The notes: generated by a model from the letters alone, not told the origin. DNA of 64,000 nt from Pseudomonas brassicacearum subsp. neoaurantiaca (GCF_013608025.1 NZ_VDLV01000037.1:3546-67545); one strand, 5' to 3'; shown: positions 44,671 through 53,641, counted from the stretch's first letter. A program made the numbers and translations.

Positions 44671-45782
44671 CAGTGCGTTTCCTCGGAAGTCCGCTTGGCT
44701 TTTACCAGGGCATCGAGTGACCGATAGTAATCCTTGCCAAGTTCGCGAGCTCGCCACCAGGCCTTGGGCATTGTGCCGACGAGCACTTGAGCAATCTCAA
44801 AGATGTTGCGCCGCAGCGGGCGGGCAATGCGCCAGGTCAACTGCACCTGGCGGGCATCGGTATCGATCAGCAGGGTGTCGATCAACGCCGGCACCGTTTC
44901 ATGGCCGCCTTTCTTCAGGAAAAAGGTCACCGGCACGTCCATCTGGGGAATGCGAAAACTGGTTCGCTCCTGCGGGGTCAGGTTCAGCAACAGCACCTCT
45001 TCGCCGCCGTGCAAGTAGTCGGTTTGCTGATCATCAGGGGCGGCCTGGAAGTAGCGGTTGTCGAAGTCCGCGGGTAAAAACGGAAAGCTGTCAGCCAACC
45101 AGGCATCGTCGTACGTCCCGGCGAAGCGCGCGCGTTGCGGCCAGCTGCGGCCAATGGGACCCAAGGCCATCGGGCGGAAGTCGCCGGACGGCGAGTCGAT
45201 GGGCTTGCCCAGTTCCTCGGTGTTGGGCATCGGCCGGCCGATGATGTCGATGTCATCCGTGCCACCTGGGTACCAGCCGCAACCGCTTGGGTTGTCGGGA
45301 TGGCAATCGCGCATGTCGGGCGCATTCACCATGGCGCGGGAGCCGCCGAAGGCCTGGGTGTAGGAGATGTCCTGCTCCGTAAAAGCCAGGGGTGAACCGG
45401 GCGACAGGCCCATTAATCCCGGCTGCCATTGCCGTGGACCCAGCACCGATAAGGCTTTGCTGACCCGTCCGACACGAATGCCTGCATTCAGTTGCGAGAC
45501 AGGCCGTCCGCCTGGGGCATAGGCCTTGCCACACACCAGCACATCGCAAAACGGTTTGAACGGGGCGAAGTCCATTTCCTGGCGTGGGGCGCTGAGGCCC
45601 GGCTCACCGAGAAAGGTGTCGGCCATCAGCAAGGGTTGCTGGATGTCGGCGAGGACTGCGGCGCGGCCATCCAGCGGCAGATCGAACGTACCCTTGGCCA
45701 CAACCACCAAGGATTCGCCGCCGTCGGGTGTCATGCCCAGGGTATAGGCGACTTGCAGTTGGCTGGCGTTGAGCAATTCCAT
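44670..45782 (-). CDS. DUF2169 T6SS adaptor-like protein (PA0097-like)
   Basis: 370 residues. DUF2169 proteins are encoded between vgrG and PAAR-like/DUF4150 effectors and are thought to load them on VgrG. Conserved blocks seen: LGMTPDGGESLVVVAKGTF, PFKPFCDVLVCGKAYAPGG, QAFGGSRAMVNAPDM and ENPxG-like HPDNPSGCGWYPG. Same position as PA0097 in P. aeruginosa. The following gene starts on its stop codon. Confidence 0.87.
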   Translation of the reverse strand: MELLNASQLQVAYTLGMTPDGGESLVVVAKGTFDLPLDGRAAVLADIQQPLLMADTFLGEPGLSAPRQEMDFAPFKPFCDVLVCGKAYAPGGRPVSQLNAGIRVGRVSKALSVLGPRQWQPGLMGLSPGSPLAFTEQDISYTQAFGGSRAMVNAPDMRDCHPDNPSGCGWYPGGTDDIDIIGRPMPNTEELGKPIDSPSGDFRPMALGPIGRSWPQRARFAGTYDDAWLADSFPFLPADFDNRYFQAAPDDQQTDYLHGGEEVLLLNLTPQERTSFRIPQMDVPVTFFLKKGGHETVPALIDTLLIDTDARQVQLTWRIARPLRRNIFEIAQVLVGTMPKAWWRARELGKDYYRSLDALVKAKRTSEETH

Positions 45783-45797
45783 CGAGCGACTACCTGT

Positions 45798-46256
45798 CTA
45801 GTTGATCTGCACCGAACCGCCCTTGATGCGGTTGACCCCGCTGGAGCGGCTGGACAGGTAGGTGCCCCGGATGATCACCTTGCCCGCGCGGGTCAGGGTG
45901 ATGCTGGCCTTGCCACAGCGCAGGACAATCTCCCGCTCCGCGCAGAACTCCAGGCGCTCGCCGTCCAGGTGGGCCACAGCCGGCGTCGTGGTGTCCGGCA
46001 AGCGCTGGATGCGACCAATCACCAGCGGTCGGGCAAGGTCGCCGGCCTCGAACATCAAGGCGACCTGGACACCGATGTCTTCCCGGGTCAGCGGCGTGGT
46101 CGTGCGCGCGGCAAGGCCAGCATCGGTGGGGCAGCCGGGGAAAGCAACCACCGGCGCCTGCGCCGTGGGCACATCCAACAGCACGCCGATCACCACGCCG
46201 TCGACGCGCGCTGAAGTGGCGGCGCAAGATTGTGGAAGATGATATTCAACGCTCAT
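45798..46256 (-). CDS. DUF6484-like small T6SS island protein (PA0096-like)
   Basis: 152 residues from ATG 46256 (MSVEYHLPQSCAATSARVDG); a longer frame from 46367 would lie inside vgrG. Blocks GVVIGVLLDVPTAQAPVVAFPG and ALMFEAGDLARPLVIGRIQR, then a VgrG-spike-like beta segment (AEREIVLRCGKASITLTRAGKVIIRGTYLSSRSSG), suggest a small beta-rich protein that contacts or extends the spike. It sits between vgrG and the DUF2169 gene, like PA0096. Confidence 0.78.
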   Translation of the reverse strand: MSVEYHLPQSCAATSARVDGVVIGVLLDVPTAQAPVVAFPGCPTDAGLAARTTTPLTREDIGVQVALMFEAGDLARPLVIGRIQRLPDTTTPAVAHLDGERLEFCAEREIVLRCGKASITLTRAGKVIIRGTYLSSRSSGVNRIKGGSVQIN

Positions 46257-46272
46257 GACGCCCACTCCGTGG

Positions 46273-48450
46273 CTAGTTCTGCAGGATCTTCTGGCCTTTG
46301 ACGACCACGTTCTTGTTGGCCTTGATGTTGATGGCACCGGAGCCGTCAATGGTGATGTTCTTGCCACTGATCACAATGCTGCCGTCTTTCTTCAGGGTGA
46401 TGCTGGCCGCGCCCGTGGTCAGGCTGATCGAGTCGCCGGCGTTGAGGGAGAAATGCTGGCCTACGTCCAGGCTGTCGTTCTGCTTGATGCCAGTGCTGCG
46501 GTTTTGCGCAACGTCCCGGGATTCGTTCTGGCCGATCCGAGTGCTCTGGTTGCCACTGATCTCGATACCTTCGTTACCCTGGACGGTCTCGTTGCGGTTG
46601 CCGGCGATGCCGATGGTCTCGTTGCCGCCGACGTCCTCCGTACGGTTACTGGCGATGCTGATTTTCTCGTTGGCGCCGACCTTTTCCGTGCGGTCCGCAC
46701 CGATGGTGATGGTCTCGTTGCTGCCCACGCGCTCGGTGCGATTGGCGCCTATGGTGATCTTTTCGTTGCTGCCGACATCCTCGGTACGGTCGACGCCGAT
46801 GGAAATCGTTTCGTTGTTGTCGACCCTTTCCGTGCGGTCGTGTTTGACGCGCACGGTCTCGTCATTGTCGATGGTCTTGCTGCGGTCGTGACCGACCCAA
46901 TGGGTCTCGTCGTTCTCGACCTCGATGTCCTGGTTCTTCTCGGCATGGATAAACAGTTGTTCCGCACCTTTCTTGTCTTCCATGCGGATTTCATTGAAGT
47001 TGGCCTGGGTGCCATCCTTGCTCGATCGGCTTTTCACTCCGCTCTGGGTGGCATTGGCCGGCAACTTGTAGGGCACTGTCTGCTCGGCGTTGTAGACCCG
47101 GCCAGTAATGATCGGCCGGTCCGGATCCCCTTCGAGGAAGCTGACGATGACTTCCTGGCCAATCCTGGGGATCTGCACCGATCCCCAGTTCTTGCCAGCC
47201 CAGGCCTGGGACACGCGAATCCAGCAGGAGCTGTTTTCGTTCGACTGGTCATGACGATCCCAATGGAAGTGCACTTTTACCCGGCCGTATTGATCGGTCC
47301 AGATCTCTTCGCCACTGGGCCCGACCACCACGGCCGTCTGAGGGCCGCGAACGATGGGCATAGGTGTGAGGGGCAGGGGACGGAAGACCTCGCTGGCATC
47401 CATGCAGTCCAGCTCGCTGACGAATTGCTCGGCCAGGTCCGGTTGGCCGCTTTCATAGGCCTCCTGGCGGATCTGATAGCGGGCGATGACTACCAGGTAT
47501 TCGCGGTTCTGGTCCGCGCGGTCGTAGCCGGTCAACGTGAACAAATGGCCGCAGCCCAGCCCGCGGGCGCGACCGCGCAACTGCACGCGCTCGAACTGGC
47601 TGTGAATGGCTTCGATACGGGTACGCGCGTAGTGGTCGCCGTCATTACTTTGGACGTATTCACCGGGATAGTCATAGAGCGGGTATTCGCCGTGAGTGTG
47701 ATTGCGCGGAACACTGGAGCGCACCTCGAGGCTGGCGCGGGGACGCAAGAAGTCGTAGTCGTTCAGCGCCAGCGAACCAGGCTGCACCTCTCGGGCCATT
47801 TGCCAATCATAAAAATGGTCGCGCTCGCGCATCTGCCGATCGGGCGGGTAGAAGGGCACCGAGGCATAGTCCGCCGCCGTGGAGTGCGCACCGTAGGCGT
47901 CGGCCAGGACCAGCACATGACGGGCCTTTTCATGGCGAAAGTAATAATAGATGCCTTCCTGCTCCATCAGCCGACTGACAAAGTCGAAGCTGGTCTCGCG
48001 GTACTGCACGCAATATTCCCACTCGCGGTAGCTGCCGCTCAGGCTGTCTTCGAAGTCCGAGAAACCGAGGTCGCGAAACACCTGCTTGATGATGTCAGGC
48101 ACGGTCTTGTTCTGGAAAATCCGGCAATCGGAGGTGCGCGTGAGCAACCAGAACCAAGGACGCAGGCTGACGCGGTAACCGGCAAATTGGCCGTGGCCCG
48201 TCAGCTGTCGGCAATTGCTGACGATGCCGTGGAAGTAGCGTGTGCCGCCGTCGTAAAGCTCGAGGGTCAGGCCCATCGGCTTGCCGAGCAATTGATCGAA
48301 CTGGATCGCCCGGTTTTCCGAGGTGAGGTCCAATTCGTAGTGGAACAACCGGCCCAGCTCTTCGCTGCCATCCATGCCTTGCAACAACAGGATGTCCGCG
48401 CCGAGGGGACTGTCGACCTGGACCAGGCGATTGTTCTGAGTGATTGCCAT
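46273..48450 (-). CDS. vgrG: T6SS spike protein VgrG (VgrG1b-like)
   Basis: 725 residues from ATG 48450 (MAITQNNRLVQVDSPLG) with GGAAG at good spacing; a TTG at 48462 is less likely. The gp27-like part spans about 1-380 (LLLQGMDGSEELGRLFHYEL; QYRETSFDFVSRLMEQEGI), then the gp5 OB-fold (VGPSGEEIWTDQYGRVKVHFHWD; SCWIRVSQAWAGKNWG; RIGQEVIVSFLEGDPDRPII). Residues about 507-660 are a repeat array with units like RTERVGSNETITIGAD, forming the triple beta-helix needle. There is no fused C-terminal effector. It heads an operon equal in order to P. aeruginosa vgrG1b. A 764-codon open frame on the opposite strand is a by-product of this repetitive coding sequence. Confidence 0.93.
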   Translation of the reverse strand: MAITQNNRLVQVDSPLGADILLLQGMDGSEELGRLFHYELDLTSENRAIQFDQLLGKPMGLTLELYDGGTRYFHGIVSNCRQLTGHGQFAGYRVSLRPWFWLLTRTSDCRIFQNKTVPDIIKQVFRDLGFSDFEDSLSGSYREWEYCVQYRETSFDFVSRLMEQEGIYYYFRHEKARHVLVLADAYGAHSTAADYASVPFYPPDRQMRERDHFYDWQMAREVQPGSLALNDYDFLRPRASLEVRSSVPRNHTHGEYPLYDYPGEYVQSNDGDHYARTRIEAIHSQFERVQLRGRARGLGCGHLFTLTGYDRADQNREYLVVIARYQIRQEAYESGQPDLAEQFVSELDCMDASEVFRPLPLTPMPIVRGPQTAVVVGPSGEEIWTDQYGRVKVHFHWDRHDQSNENSSCWIRVSQAWAGKNWGSVQIPRIGQEVIVSFLEGDPDRPIITGRVYNAEQTVPYKLPANATQSGVKSRSSKDGTQANFNEIRMEDKKGAEQLFIHAEKNQDIEVENDETHWVGHDRSKTIDNDETVRVKHDRTERVDNNETISIGVDRTEDVGSNEKITIGANRTERVGSNETITIGADRTEKVGANEKISIASNRTEDVGGNETIGIAGNRNETVQGNEGIEISGNQSTRIGQNESRDVAQNRSTGIKQNDSLDVGQHFSLNAGDSISLTTGAASITLKKDGSIVISGKNITIDGSGAINIKANKNVVVKGQKILQN

Positions 48451-48572
48451 CACGGCTTCCAAGCCGCGCGGATGACCGCGAAGGCCCAGTTGCTCGGTCG
48501 CAACGGCTCGGTAATCAGCTGGGTGGCGTGCAGGAACGTGGCGTTTTGATCTAATCGAAGAACATCCACCAC
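48450..48572 (-). CDS. Small ORF overlapping the vgrG start (unknown)
   Basis: A 40-codon frame from GTG 48572, preceded by AGGGAG at spacing 9. The product starts MVDVLRLDQNATFLHATQL and ends WAFAVIRAAWKP. Its TGA shares one base with the vgrG ATG (TGATG), the same coupling seen between three other gene pairs of this operon. The frame is open upstream only to a stop at about 48607, so it could also be the last piece of a decayed gene. I recognise no family. The codon choice is compatible with translation, but the short length makes this uncertain. Confidence 0.35.
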   Translation of the reverse strand: MVDVLRLDQNATFLHATQLITEPLRPSNWAFAVIRAAWKP

Positions 48573-48787
48573 TGAGGCGATCTCCCTATCGGTCTCGAAA
48601 TCAATTCAAAGCGCGCACGCAAAACTCCTTTTACGTGCAGATAGCGTCTGGGATTGGTTATAGCAGTCATTCCCGGAAACTGCCTATAGGACGGATGGCC
48701 TAAGCACATAAGCTGATGGCCCTCGAAAGTCCTCAAACCCAGCGTTAAATGCCAGAATCTCCCAGTCAGATCGTTTTGGAGACCACC

Positions 48788-50641
48788 ATGCTTCACGCAT
48801 TCGAACAACGGCTCGACCCTTTCCCGCCCGACGAAGTCCCGCCACCGCCTGACGGTCTGGCCCGGTTCCTGTGGGCCTGCACCCGGGGCGCTCGCGGCTA
48901 CATCCTTGCGTTCGCGCTGCTCAGCGCCGGTGTGTCGATCTACGAAGCCTGGCTGTTTTCTTTTCTCGGGCAAGTGGTGGACCTGCTCTCGACCTGGCAG
49001 TCGGGTGGCGATGCGGCCGGACAGGAAAGCCGTGTGTTGTGGGGCATCGGCATCATGCTCGTCACCAGCATTGGCCTGGTCGCGTTGCGTACGATGGTTC
49101 AGCATCAGGTATTGGCGATCAACCTGCCGTTGCGGCTGCGCTGGGATTTTCATCGACTGATGCTGCGACAAAGCCTGTCCTTCTTCTCCGACGAGTTCTC
49201 CGGCCGGGTCACCACCAAAGTGATGCAGACGGCGCTGTCGGTGCGCGAGGTGCTGTTCACCCTCATCGAGATCATTCCGGGGATCGGGGTGTACTTCATC
49301 GCAATCATCGCGTTGGCCGGCGGATTTGATTTGAAGCTGATGCTGCCTTTCATTGCCTGGATGGTCTTGTTCGGCATTGCCATGCGCTACTTCGTGCCGC
49401 GCCTTGAGAAAGTCGGGCAGGAACAGGCCAACGCGCGATCATCCATGACCGGGCGTATCTCCGACGCCTACACCAACATCACCACGGTGAAGCTGTTTTC
49501 CCATTCCAAGCGCGAAGCGCATTTCGCCCGCGCCGCCATGGAGGATTTCAAGCAGACCGGTTTTCGCCAGATGCGCTTGGTCAGCCAGTTCGAGATCGTC
49601 AACCAGGCACTGGTGGTCGGGTTGATCATGGGTTCAGGCGGTTATGCCCTGTGGCTGTGGCATCAAGGCGAAGTGGGCACAGGCGCCGTCGCCGCGATCA
49701 CAGCGATGGCGTTGCGCATCAACGGCATGTCGCACTGGATCATGTGGCAAATGACCTCGCTGTTCGAGAATATCGGCACCGTGCAGGATGGCATGGCGAC
49801 CTTGACTCGCGGACCCAAGGTGCAAGACGCGCCGGACGCCGGCGTGCTGGCCACCACCGGCGGTGCGGTAACGTTCGATAACGTGAGATTCAACTACAAC
49901 GGTGAACGCCAGGTCCTCGATGGCCTGAGCCTGAGCATTCGCCCGGGGGAAAAGATCGGCCTGGTGGGCCGCTCCGGTGCCGGCAAATCCACGCTGATCA
50001 ACTTGCTGCTGCGCTTCTACGACGTGGACAGCGGCGAGATCCGGATCGACGGGCAGAATATCGCCCATGTCACCCAGGACAGCCTGCGCAGCGCCATCGG
50101 CATGGTCACCCAGGATACTTCGCTGTTGCACCGTTCCATCCGCGACAACATCGCCTATGGCCGCCCTGACGCGACGGACGAACAAATCCGCAGCGCCGCC
50201 GCCAGCGCCCAAGCCGACGGATTCATCCGTCAACTGAGCGACAAGCAAGGCCACTCCGGCTACGACACCCTTGTGGGCGAGCGCGGCATAAAGCTGTCCG
50301 GCGGCCAGCGTCAACGCATCGCAATCGCCCGTGTAATGCTCAAGAATGCCCCGATCCTACTGCTGGACGAGGCCACCAGCGCGCTGGATTCAGAAGTCGA
50401 AGTTGCGATCCAGGAAAGCCTCGATGAGATGATGAAGGGCAAGACCGTGATCGCCATTGCCCACCGATTGTCGACTATTGCGGCCATGGACAGGCTCATC
50501 GTCATGGATGAAGGGCGAATCATCGAGCAAGGCACCCACGCTGAGTTGCTTGGGAAGAATGGGACCTATGCGCGGCTTTGGCATCACCAGAGTGGCGGGT
50601 TTCTGGGTGAGGATCAGGGTGTGGTTGAGGCGGTGGAGTAG
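48788..50641 (+). CDS. ABC exporter, fused membrane and ATPase domains
   Basis: 617 residues from ATG 48788 (TTTTGGAG site). A six-helix exporter domain (about 30-335; RGYILAFALLSAGVSIYEAW) is followed by an ATPase with Walker A GRSGAGKST (about 395), signature LSGGQ, Walker B ILLLDEATSALD and the H-loop IAIAHRLSTIAAMD. It is a half-transporter that dimerises, in the MsbA/multidrug-lipid group. It is divergent from the T6SS island with about 215 bases between the small ORF and its start; no link with secretion is evident. Substrate unknown. Confidence 0.9.
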   Translation: MLHAFEQRLDPFPPDEVPPPPDGLARFLWACTRGARGYILAFALLSAGVSIYEAWLFSFLGQVVDLLSTWQSGGDAAGQESRVLWGIGIMLVTSIGLVALRTMVQHQVLAINLPLRLRWDFHRLMLRQSLSFFSDEFSGRVTTKVMQTALSVREVLFTLIEIIPGIGVYFIAIIALAGGFDLKLMLPFIAWMVLFGIAMRYFVPRLEKVGQEQANARSSMTGRISDAYTNITTVKLFSHSKREAHFARAAMEDFKQTGFRQMRLVSQFEIVNQALVVGLIMGSGGYALWLWHQGEVGTGAVAAITAMALRINGMSHWIMWQMTSLFENIGTVQDGMATLTRGPKVQDAPDAGVLATTGGAVTFDNVRFNYNGERQVLDGLSLSIRPGEKIGLVGRSGAGKSTLINLLLRFYDVDSGEIRIDGQNIAHVTQDSLRSAIGMVTQDTSLLHRSIRDNIAYGRPDATDEQIRSAAASAQADGFIRQLSDKQGHSGYDTLVGERGIKLSGGQRQRIAIARVMLKNAPILLLDEATSALDSEVEVAIQESLDEMMKGKTVIAIAHRLSTIAAMDRLIVMDEGRIIEQGTHAELLGKNGTYARLWHHQSGGFLGEDQGVVEAVE

Positions 50642-50713
50642 GCACGAGGGTATAAGCAGTAAACATTTGAAAATCAATGAGATAAGTAATTCGTGACTCA
50701 CCAACGATCAAAA

Positions 50714-50730
50714 TTGGCACGCCGCTCGCT
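50714..50730 (+). promoter_or_regulatory. Sigma54 (-24/-12) promoter of rtcB
   Basis: TTGGCACGCCGCTCGCT matches YTGGCACGRNNNTTGCW with two mismatches and keeps GG and GC. It ends 36 bases before the rtcB start. rtcBA of E. coli is also sigma54-dependent (through RtcR). Confidence 0.75.
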
Positions 50731-50765
50731 ATGGAGCTCCCACACAAAAAAACAGGAGCGAAACA

Positions 50766-51992
50766 ATGACCACTCAAACCTACCAACTGCTTGAAGTCGA
50801 AAACGGCAAGCCCATCAAGATGTGGACCCGTGGCGTACCGGTTGAGCCGGAGGCCAGGCAACAGTTGATGAACACTGCGCAGATGCCGTTCGTGTTCAAG
50901 CACATGGCAGTCATGCCCGATGTTCACTTGGGGAAGGGCTCGACGATCGGCAGTGTGATCCCGACCAAGGGCGCGGTCATTCCCGCAGCCGTCGGGGTCG
51001 ACCTCGGGTGCGGAATGTCGGCAGTGCGCACCTCGCTTCGCGCCACCGATCTTCCCGATAACCTGTTTGGCCTGCGTACGGCCATCGAGAAAGCTGTTCC
51101 GCACGGACGCACTTCCGGGCGCAACGGCCGTGACAAAGGCGCCTGGGAGACCACGCCGCAGATTGTCGATCAGGCTTGGTCGGCGCTTGAAGGCCGGTTT
51201 GACCTCATCACCGACAAACACCCGCGCCTGAAAAAAACCAACAACCGCAAACACCTCGGAACGTTGGGCACCGGCAACCATTTCGTCGAGGTGTGCCTGG
51301 ATGAAGCCGACCATGTCTGGGTGATGCTTCACACCGGTTCCCGTGGCGTAGGGAACATGATCGGTACCTATTTCATCGAGAAGGCCCGCGAGGAAATGCG
51401 CAAGCACATGGTGAACTTGCCTGACCGGGACCTGGCCTACCTGCGCGAAGGCACATCGAGCTTCGATGACTACGTCGAGGCGGTTGAATGGGCCCAGGAT
51501 TTCGCCCAGCAGAACCGCGCGGTCATGATGCTCACGGTGCTCGACGCAGTGCGATCGATCATCAACAAGCCTTTCGAGTCCCGGCTGATCGCCGTCGATT
51601 GCCATCACAACTATGTGGAGCGGGGCACCTACTTCGGAGAGGACATCCTGCTGACCCGCAAAGGCGCCGTCTCTGCGCAGAAGGGGCAGATGGGGATCAT
51701 TCCCGGGTCGATGGGCGCGAAGAGTTTCATTGTGCGCGGACTGGGAAACGAAGAGGCATTCTGCAGTTGCTCACACGGTGCAGGCCGAGTGATGAGCCGT
51801 ACCAAGGCAAAAGCGGTGTTCACCGTCGAGGACCAGGTTCGGGCGACCGCCCATGTCGAGTGCCGCAAGGATGAGGCCGTCATCGACGAAATCCCGATGG
51901 CTTACAAAGACATCGACGCGGTAATGGCGGCCCAGCGTGACCTGGTTGAGGTGGTCCATACCTTGCGCCAAGTCGTTTGTGTGAAGGGCTGA
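50766..51992 (+). CDS. rtcB: RNA-splicing ligase RtcB
   Basis: 408 residues, the same length as E. coli RtcB. The enzyme joins RNA 3'-phosphate or 2',3'-cyclic phosphate ends to 5'-OH ends with GTP and Mn2+. Metal and active site motifs are intact: DVHLGKGSTIGSVIP, GVDLGCGMSAVRT (Cys ligand), GTGNHFVEV, HTGSRG, DCHHNYVE and SCSHGAGR with His337, the residue that is guanylylated. A -24/-12 promoter precedes it. The partner gene rtcA (RNA 3'-phosphate cyclase) directly downstream is broken, and no rtcR regulator lies nearby. Expected role: repair of RNA after endonuclease damage. Confidence 0.96.
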   Translation: MTTQTYQLLEVENGKPIKMWTRGVPVEPEARQQLMNTAQMPFVFKHMAVMPDVHLGKGSTIGSVIPTKGAVIPAAVGVDLGCGMSAVRTSLRATDLPDNLFGLRTAIEKAVPHGRTSGRNGRDKGAWETTPQIVDQAWSALEGRFDLITDKHPRLKKTNNRKHLGTLGTGNHFVEVCLDEADHVWVMLHTGSRGVGNMIGTYFIEKAREEMRKHMVNLPDRDLAYLREGTSSFDDYVEAVEWAQDFAQQNRAVMMLTVLDAVRSIINKPFESRLIAVDCHHNYVERGTYFGEDILLTRKGAVSAQKGQMGIIPGSMGAKSFIVRGLGNEEAFCSCSHGAGRVMSRTKAKAVFTVEDQVRATAHVECRKDEAVIDEIPMAYKDIDAVMAAQRDLVEVVHTLRQVVCVKG

Positions 51993-51995
51993 TCG

Positions 51996-52153
51996 ATGGA
52001 CCAGGATCTGATTCTGATAGACGGCACCCAGGGAGGAGGGCAGGTGCTTCGTACCGCCCGAATGCTGCTGTCATCAAGCAGTTTATCGATGTCGACGTGC
52101 TACTGACTGAGTGTGGCAATCAGGCCAGCATTGCTGTTGAGCCTCCTCGCTAG
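51996..52153 (+). pseudogene. rtcA: Remnant of rtcA with a large internal deletion
   Basis: Four bases after rtcB, ATG 51996 opens MDQDLILIDGTQGGGQVLRT, the N-terminus of RNA 3'-terminal phosphate cyclase (normally about 340 residues). After about 25 codons the reading changes at about 52072: another frame gives VIKQFIDVDVLLTECGNQAS and stops at TAG 52153. This resembles the end of RtcA (family pattern: I-x-V-I-x-x-F, then V-x-V/I). Around 290 codons in between are missing. So rtcA was present in an rtcBA operon and was lost by internal deletion. The region from 52154 to 52258 holds no gene. Confidence 0.8.
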
Positions 52154-52258
52154 GCGAGTTCCAGTCGGCTGAATCACGTCTGGCACGGCGCCAATCGTTT
52201 GTGTCGCCTCAAACCGCGGCTCTACGTTTACACTTGATGGTCACGCCCCCAGGAAGGA

Positions 52259-53641
52259 ATGTCCCCGGTGAACCTCAACGACGCCAGTTTCGAAGAACTG
52301 CTCAACGCTTTGCATGACGGCGTCTACATCACCGATGGCGACGGCAAGACGTTGAAGGTCAATCAAGCCTATGAGCGCCTGACCGGGCTCAGCGGCGGGG
52401 ATCTCATCGGTCGATCCATGCAGGAACTGGTGAAGGAGGGCGTCATTTCGCAATCGGCCACCTTGCGGGTATTGCAGGGCGGTCGGCCGGTGTCGGTGAT
52501 GCAGAGCCTGAGCCAGGGCAAGAAACTGCTGGTCAGCGCCACGCCGATTCTCGATGCTGAAAAGCGGATCTCATACGTGGTCAGTACCGTGCGCGACATG
52601 ACGGAACTGCTGCGCATGAAGCATGAACGCGATGAGTTGCAACAGCTTAAGCAACTGCGCAACAGCACCGCGAAACTCCATGCCGGCCAACGGGACAACC
52701 TCCTGCGTTCGCCGCTGATGGCCGATCAGGAGATGTCCGGCCGCGTTCTCTCGCTGGCCCGCCAGGTTGCCAACAGCACGGTCAAGGTCTTGCTCCAAGG
52801 TGAAACCGGTGTCGGCAAGACCCTCGTCGCGCAGTTCATCCATAACGCCAGCCCGCGAGCCAGCGAACCCTTTCTCGCACTCAATTGCGGCGCGCTGCCC
52901 GAAAACCTGATCGAAGCCGAGCTGTTTGGTTATGTGTCCGGAGCGTTCACCGGCGCCGGTCCCAAAGGCAAGCGAGGCCTGCTGGAGCTGGCCCACCACG
53001 GCACGTTGTTTCTCGATGAAATCGGCGATTTGCCGTTGCCGGTGCAGGTCAAGCTGCTCAAGGTGATCGAAGAAAACCGCTTCATTCCGGTGGGCGGCCT
53101 GGAGCTGAAGGAGGTCGATGTGCGCATCATCAGCGCCACCCACCATGACCTCAAACAGCAGGTGGCGCAGGGGCGCTTTCGGGCTGACTTGTATTACCGG
53201 CTCAACGTGGTGCCGATCCACATTCCGGCACTGCGTGAGCGTCGCGAGGAAATCGCGCCGCTGCTGAACTACTACCTCGACAGGTTCAACAGCCGTTATG
53301 AACGCCAAGTCCAATGGAGTCTCGAAGCCCTCGACCTGATGTGCGACTACGACTGGCCCGGCAATATCCGCGAGTTGATCAACCTGGTCGAGCGGCTGGT
53401 GGTGACCAATCAGACCGGGACCGTCGAGGCGCTTGATATGCCGGAAGAGATCCTCGACCTCAGTCCATCCAACGCCAGTGACACTGGCCTGCCGCTGCGC
53501 AAGGTATTGGAAAATGCCGAGCGCAGTGCGATTCGCGCCGCGCTGCTTGCGCACAAGACCACGCGCCTTGCGGCCAAGGCGCTGGGAGTGAGCCAAGCAA
53601 CGGTGGTGCAGAAAATGAAACGCTGGGAACAGTCTGATTAG
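52259..53641 (+). CDS. Sigma54-dependent activator with PAS domain
   Basis: 460 residues from ATG 52259 (AGGAAGGA directly before). An N-terminal PAS domain (about 8-120: LLNALHDGVYITDGDGKTLKVN) is followed by a coiled linker (RMKHERDELQQLKQLRN) and AAA+ domain with Walker A GETGVGKT, GAFTGA loop and GTLFLDEIGDLP. A Fis-type HTH ends the protein (TRLAAKALGVSQATVVQKMK). It has no receiver domain and no RtcR-type sensor domain. The alcohol dehydrogenase gene 184 bases downstream has a sigma54 promoter, so this is its likely activator. It might also act on the rtcB promoter, which shares the same two deviations from consensus. Confidence 0.9.
   Translation: MSPVNLNDASFEELLNALHDGVYITDGDGKTLKVNQAYERLTGLSGGDLIGRSMQELVKEGVISQSATLRVLQGGRPVSVMQSLSQGKKLLVSATPILDAEKRISYVVSTVRDMTELLRMKHERDELQQLKQLRNSTAKLHAGQRDNLLRSPLMADQEMSGRVLSLARQVANSTVKVLLQGETGVGKTLVAQFIHNASPRASEPFLALNCGALPENLIEAELFGYVSGAFTGAGPKGKRGLLELAHHGTLFLDEIGDLPLPVQVKLLKVIEENRFIPVGGLELKEVDVRIISATHHDLKQQVAQGRFRADLYYRLNVVPIHIPALRERREEIAPLLNYYLDRFNSRYERQVQWSLEALDLMCDYDWPGNIRELINLVERLVVTNQTGTVEALDMPEEILDLSPSNASDTGLPLRKVLENAERSAIRAALLAHKTTRLAAKALGVSQATVVQKMKRWEQSD

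Noticed and set aside
46255..48549. 764-codon open frame on the plus strand
   Set aside because: It lies wholly opposite vgrG; the protein is low in complexity (repeats rich in V, A, D, L) and arises from the codon pattern of the VgrG repeats and high GC.
48551..49171. 206-codon minus-strand frame upstream of vgrG
   Set aside because: Mostly opposite the ABC exporter gene, without family resemblance; only the 40-codon frame touching vgrG was kept as a possibility.
52154..52258. A further -24/-12-like element (TGGCACGGCGCC)
   Set aside because: The TGGCACG is not followed by TTGC at the right distance.
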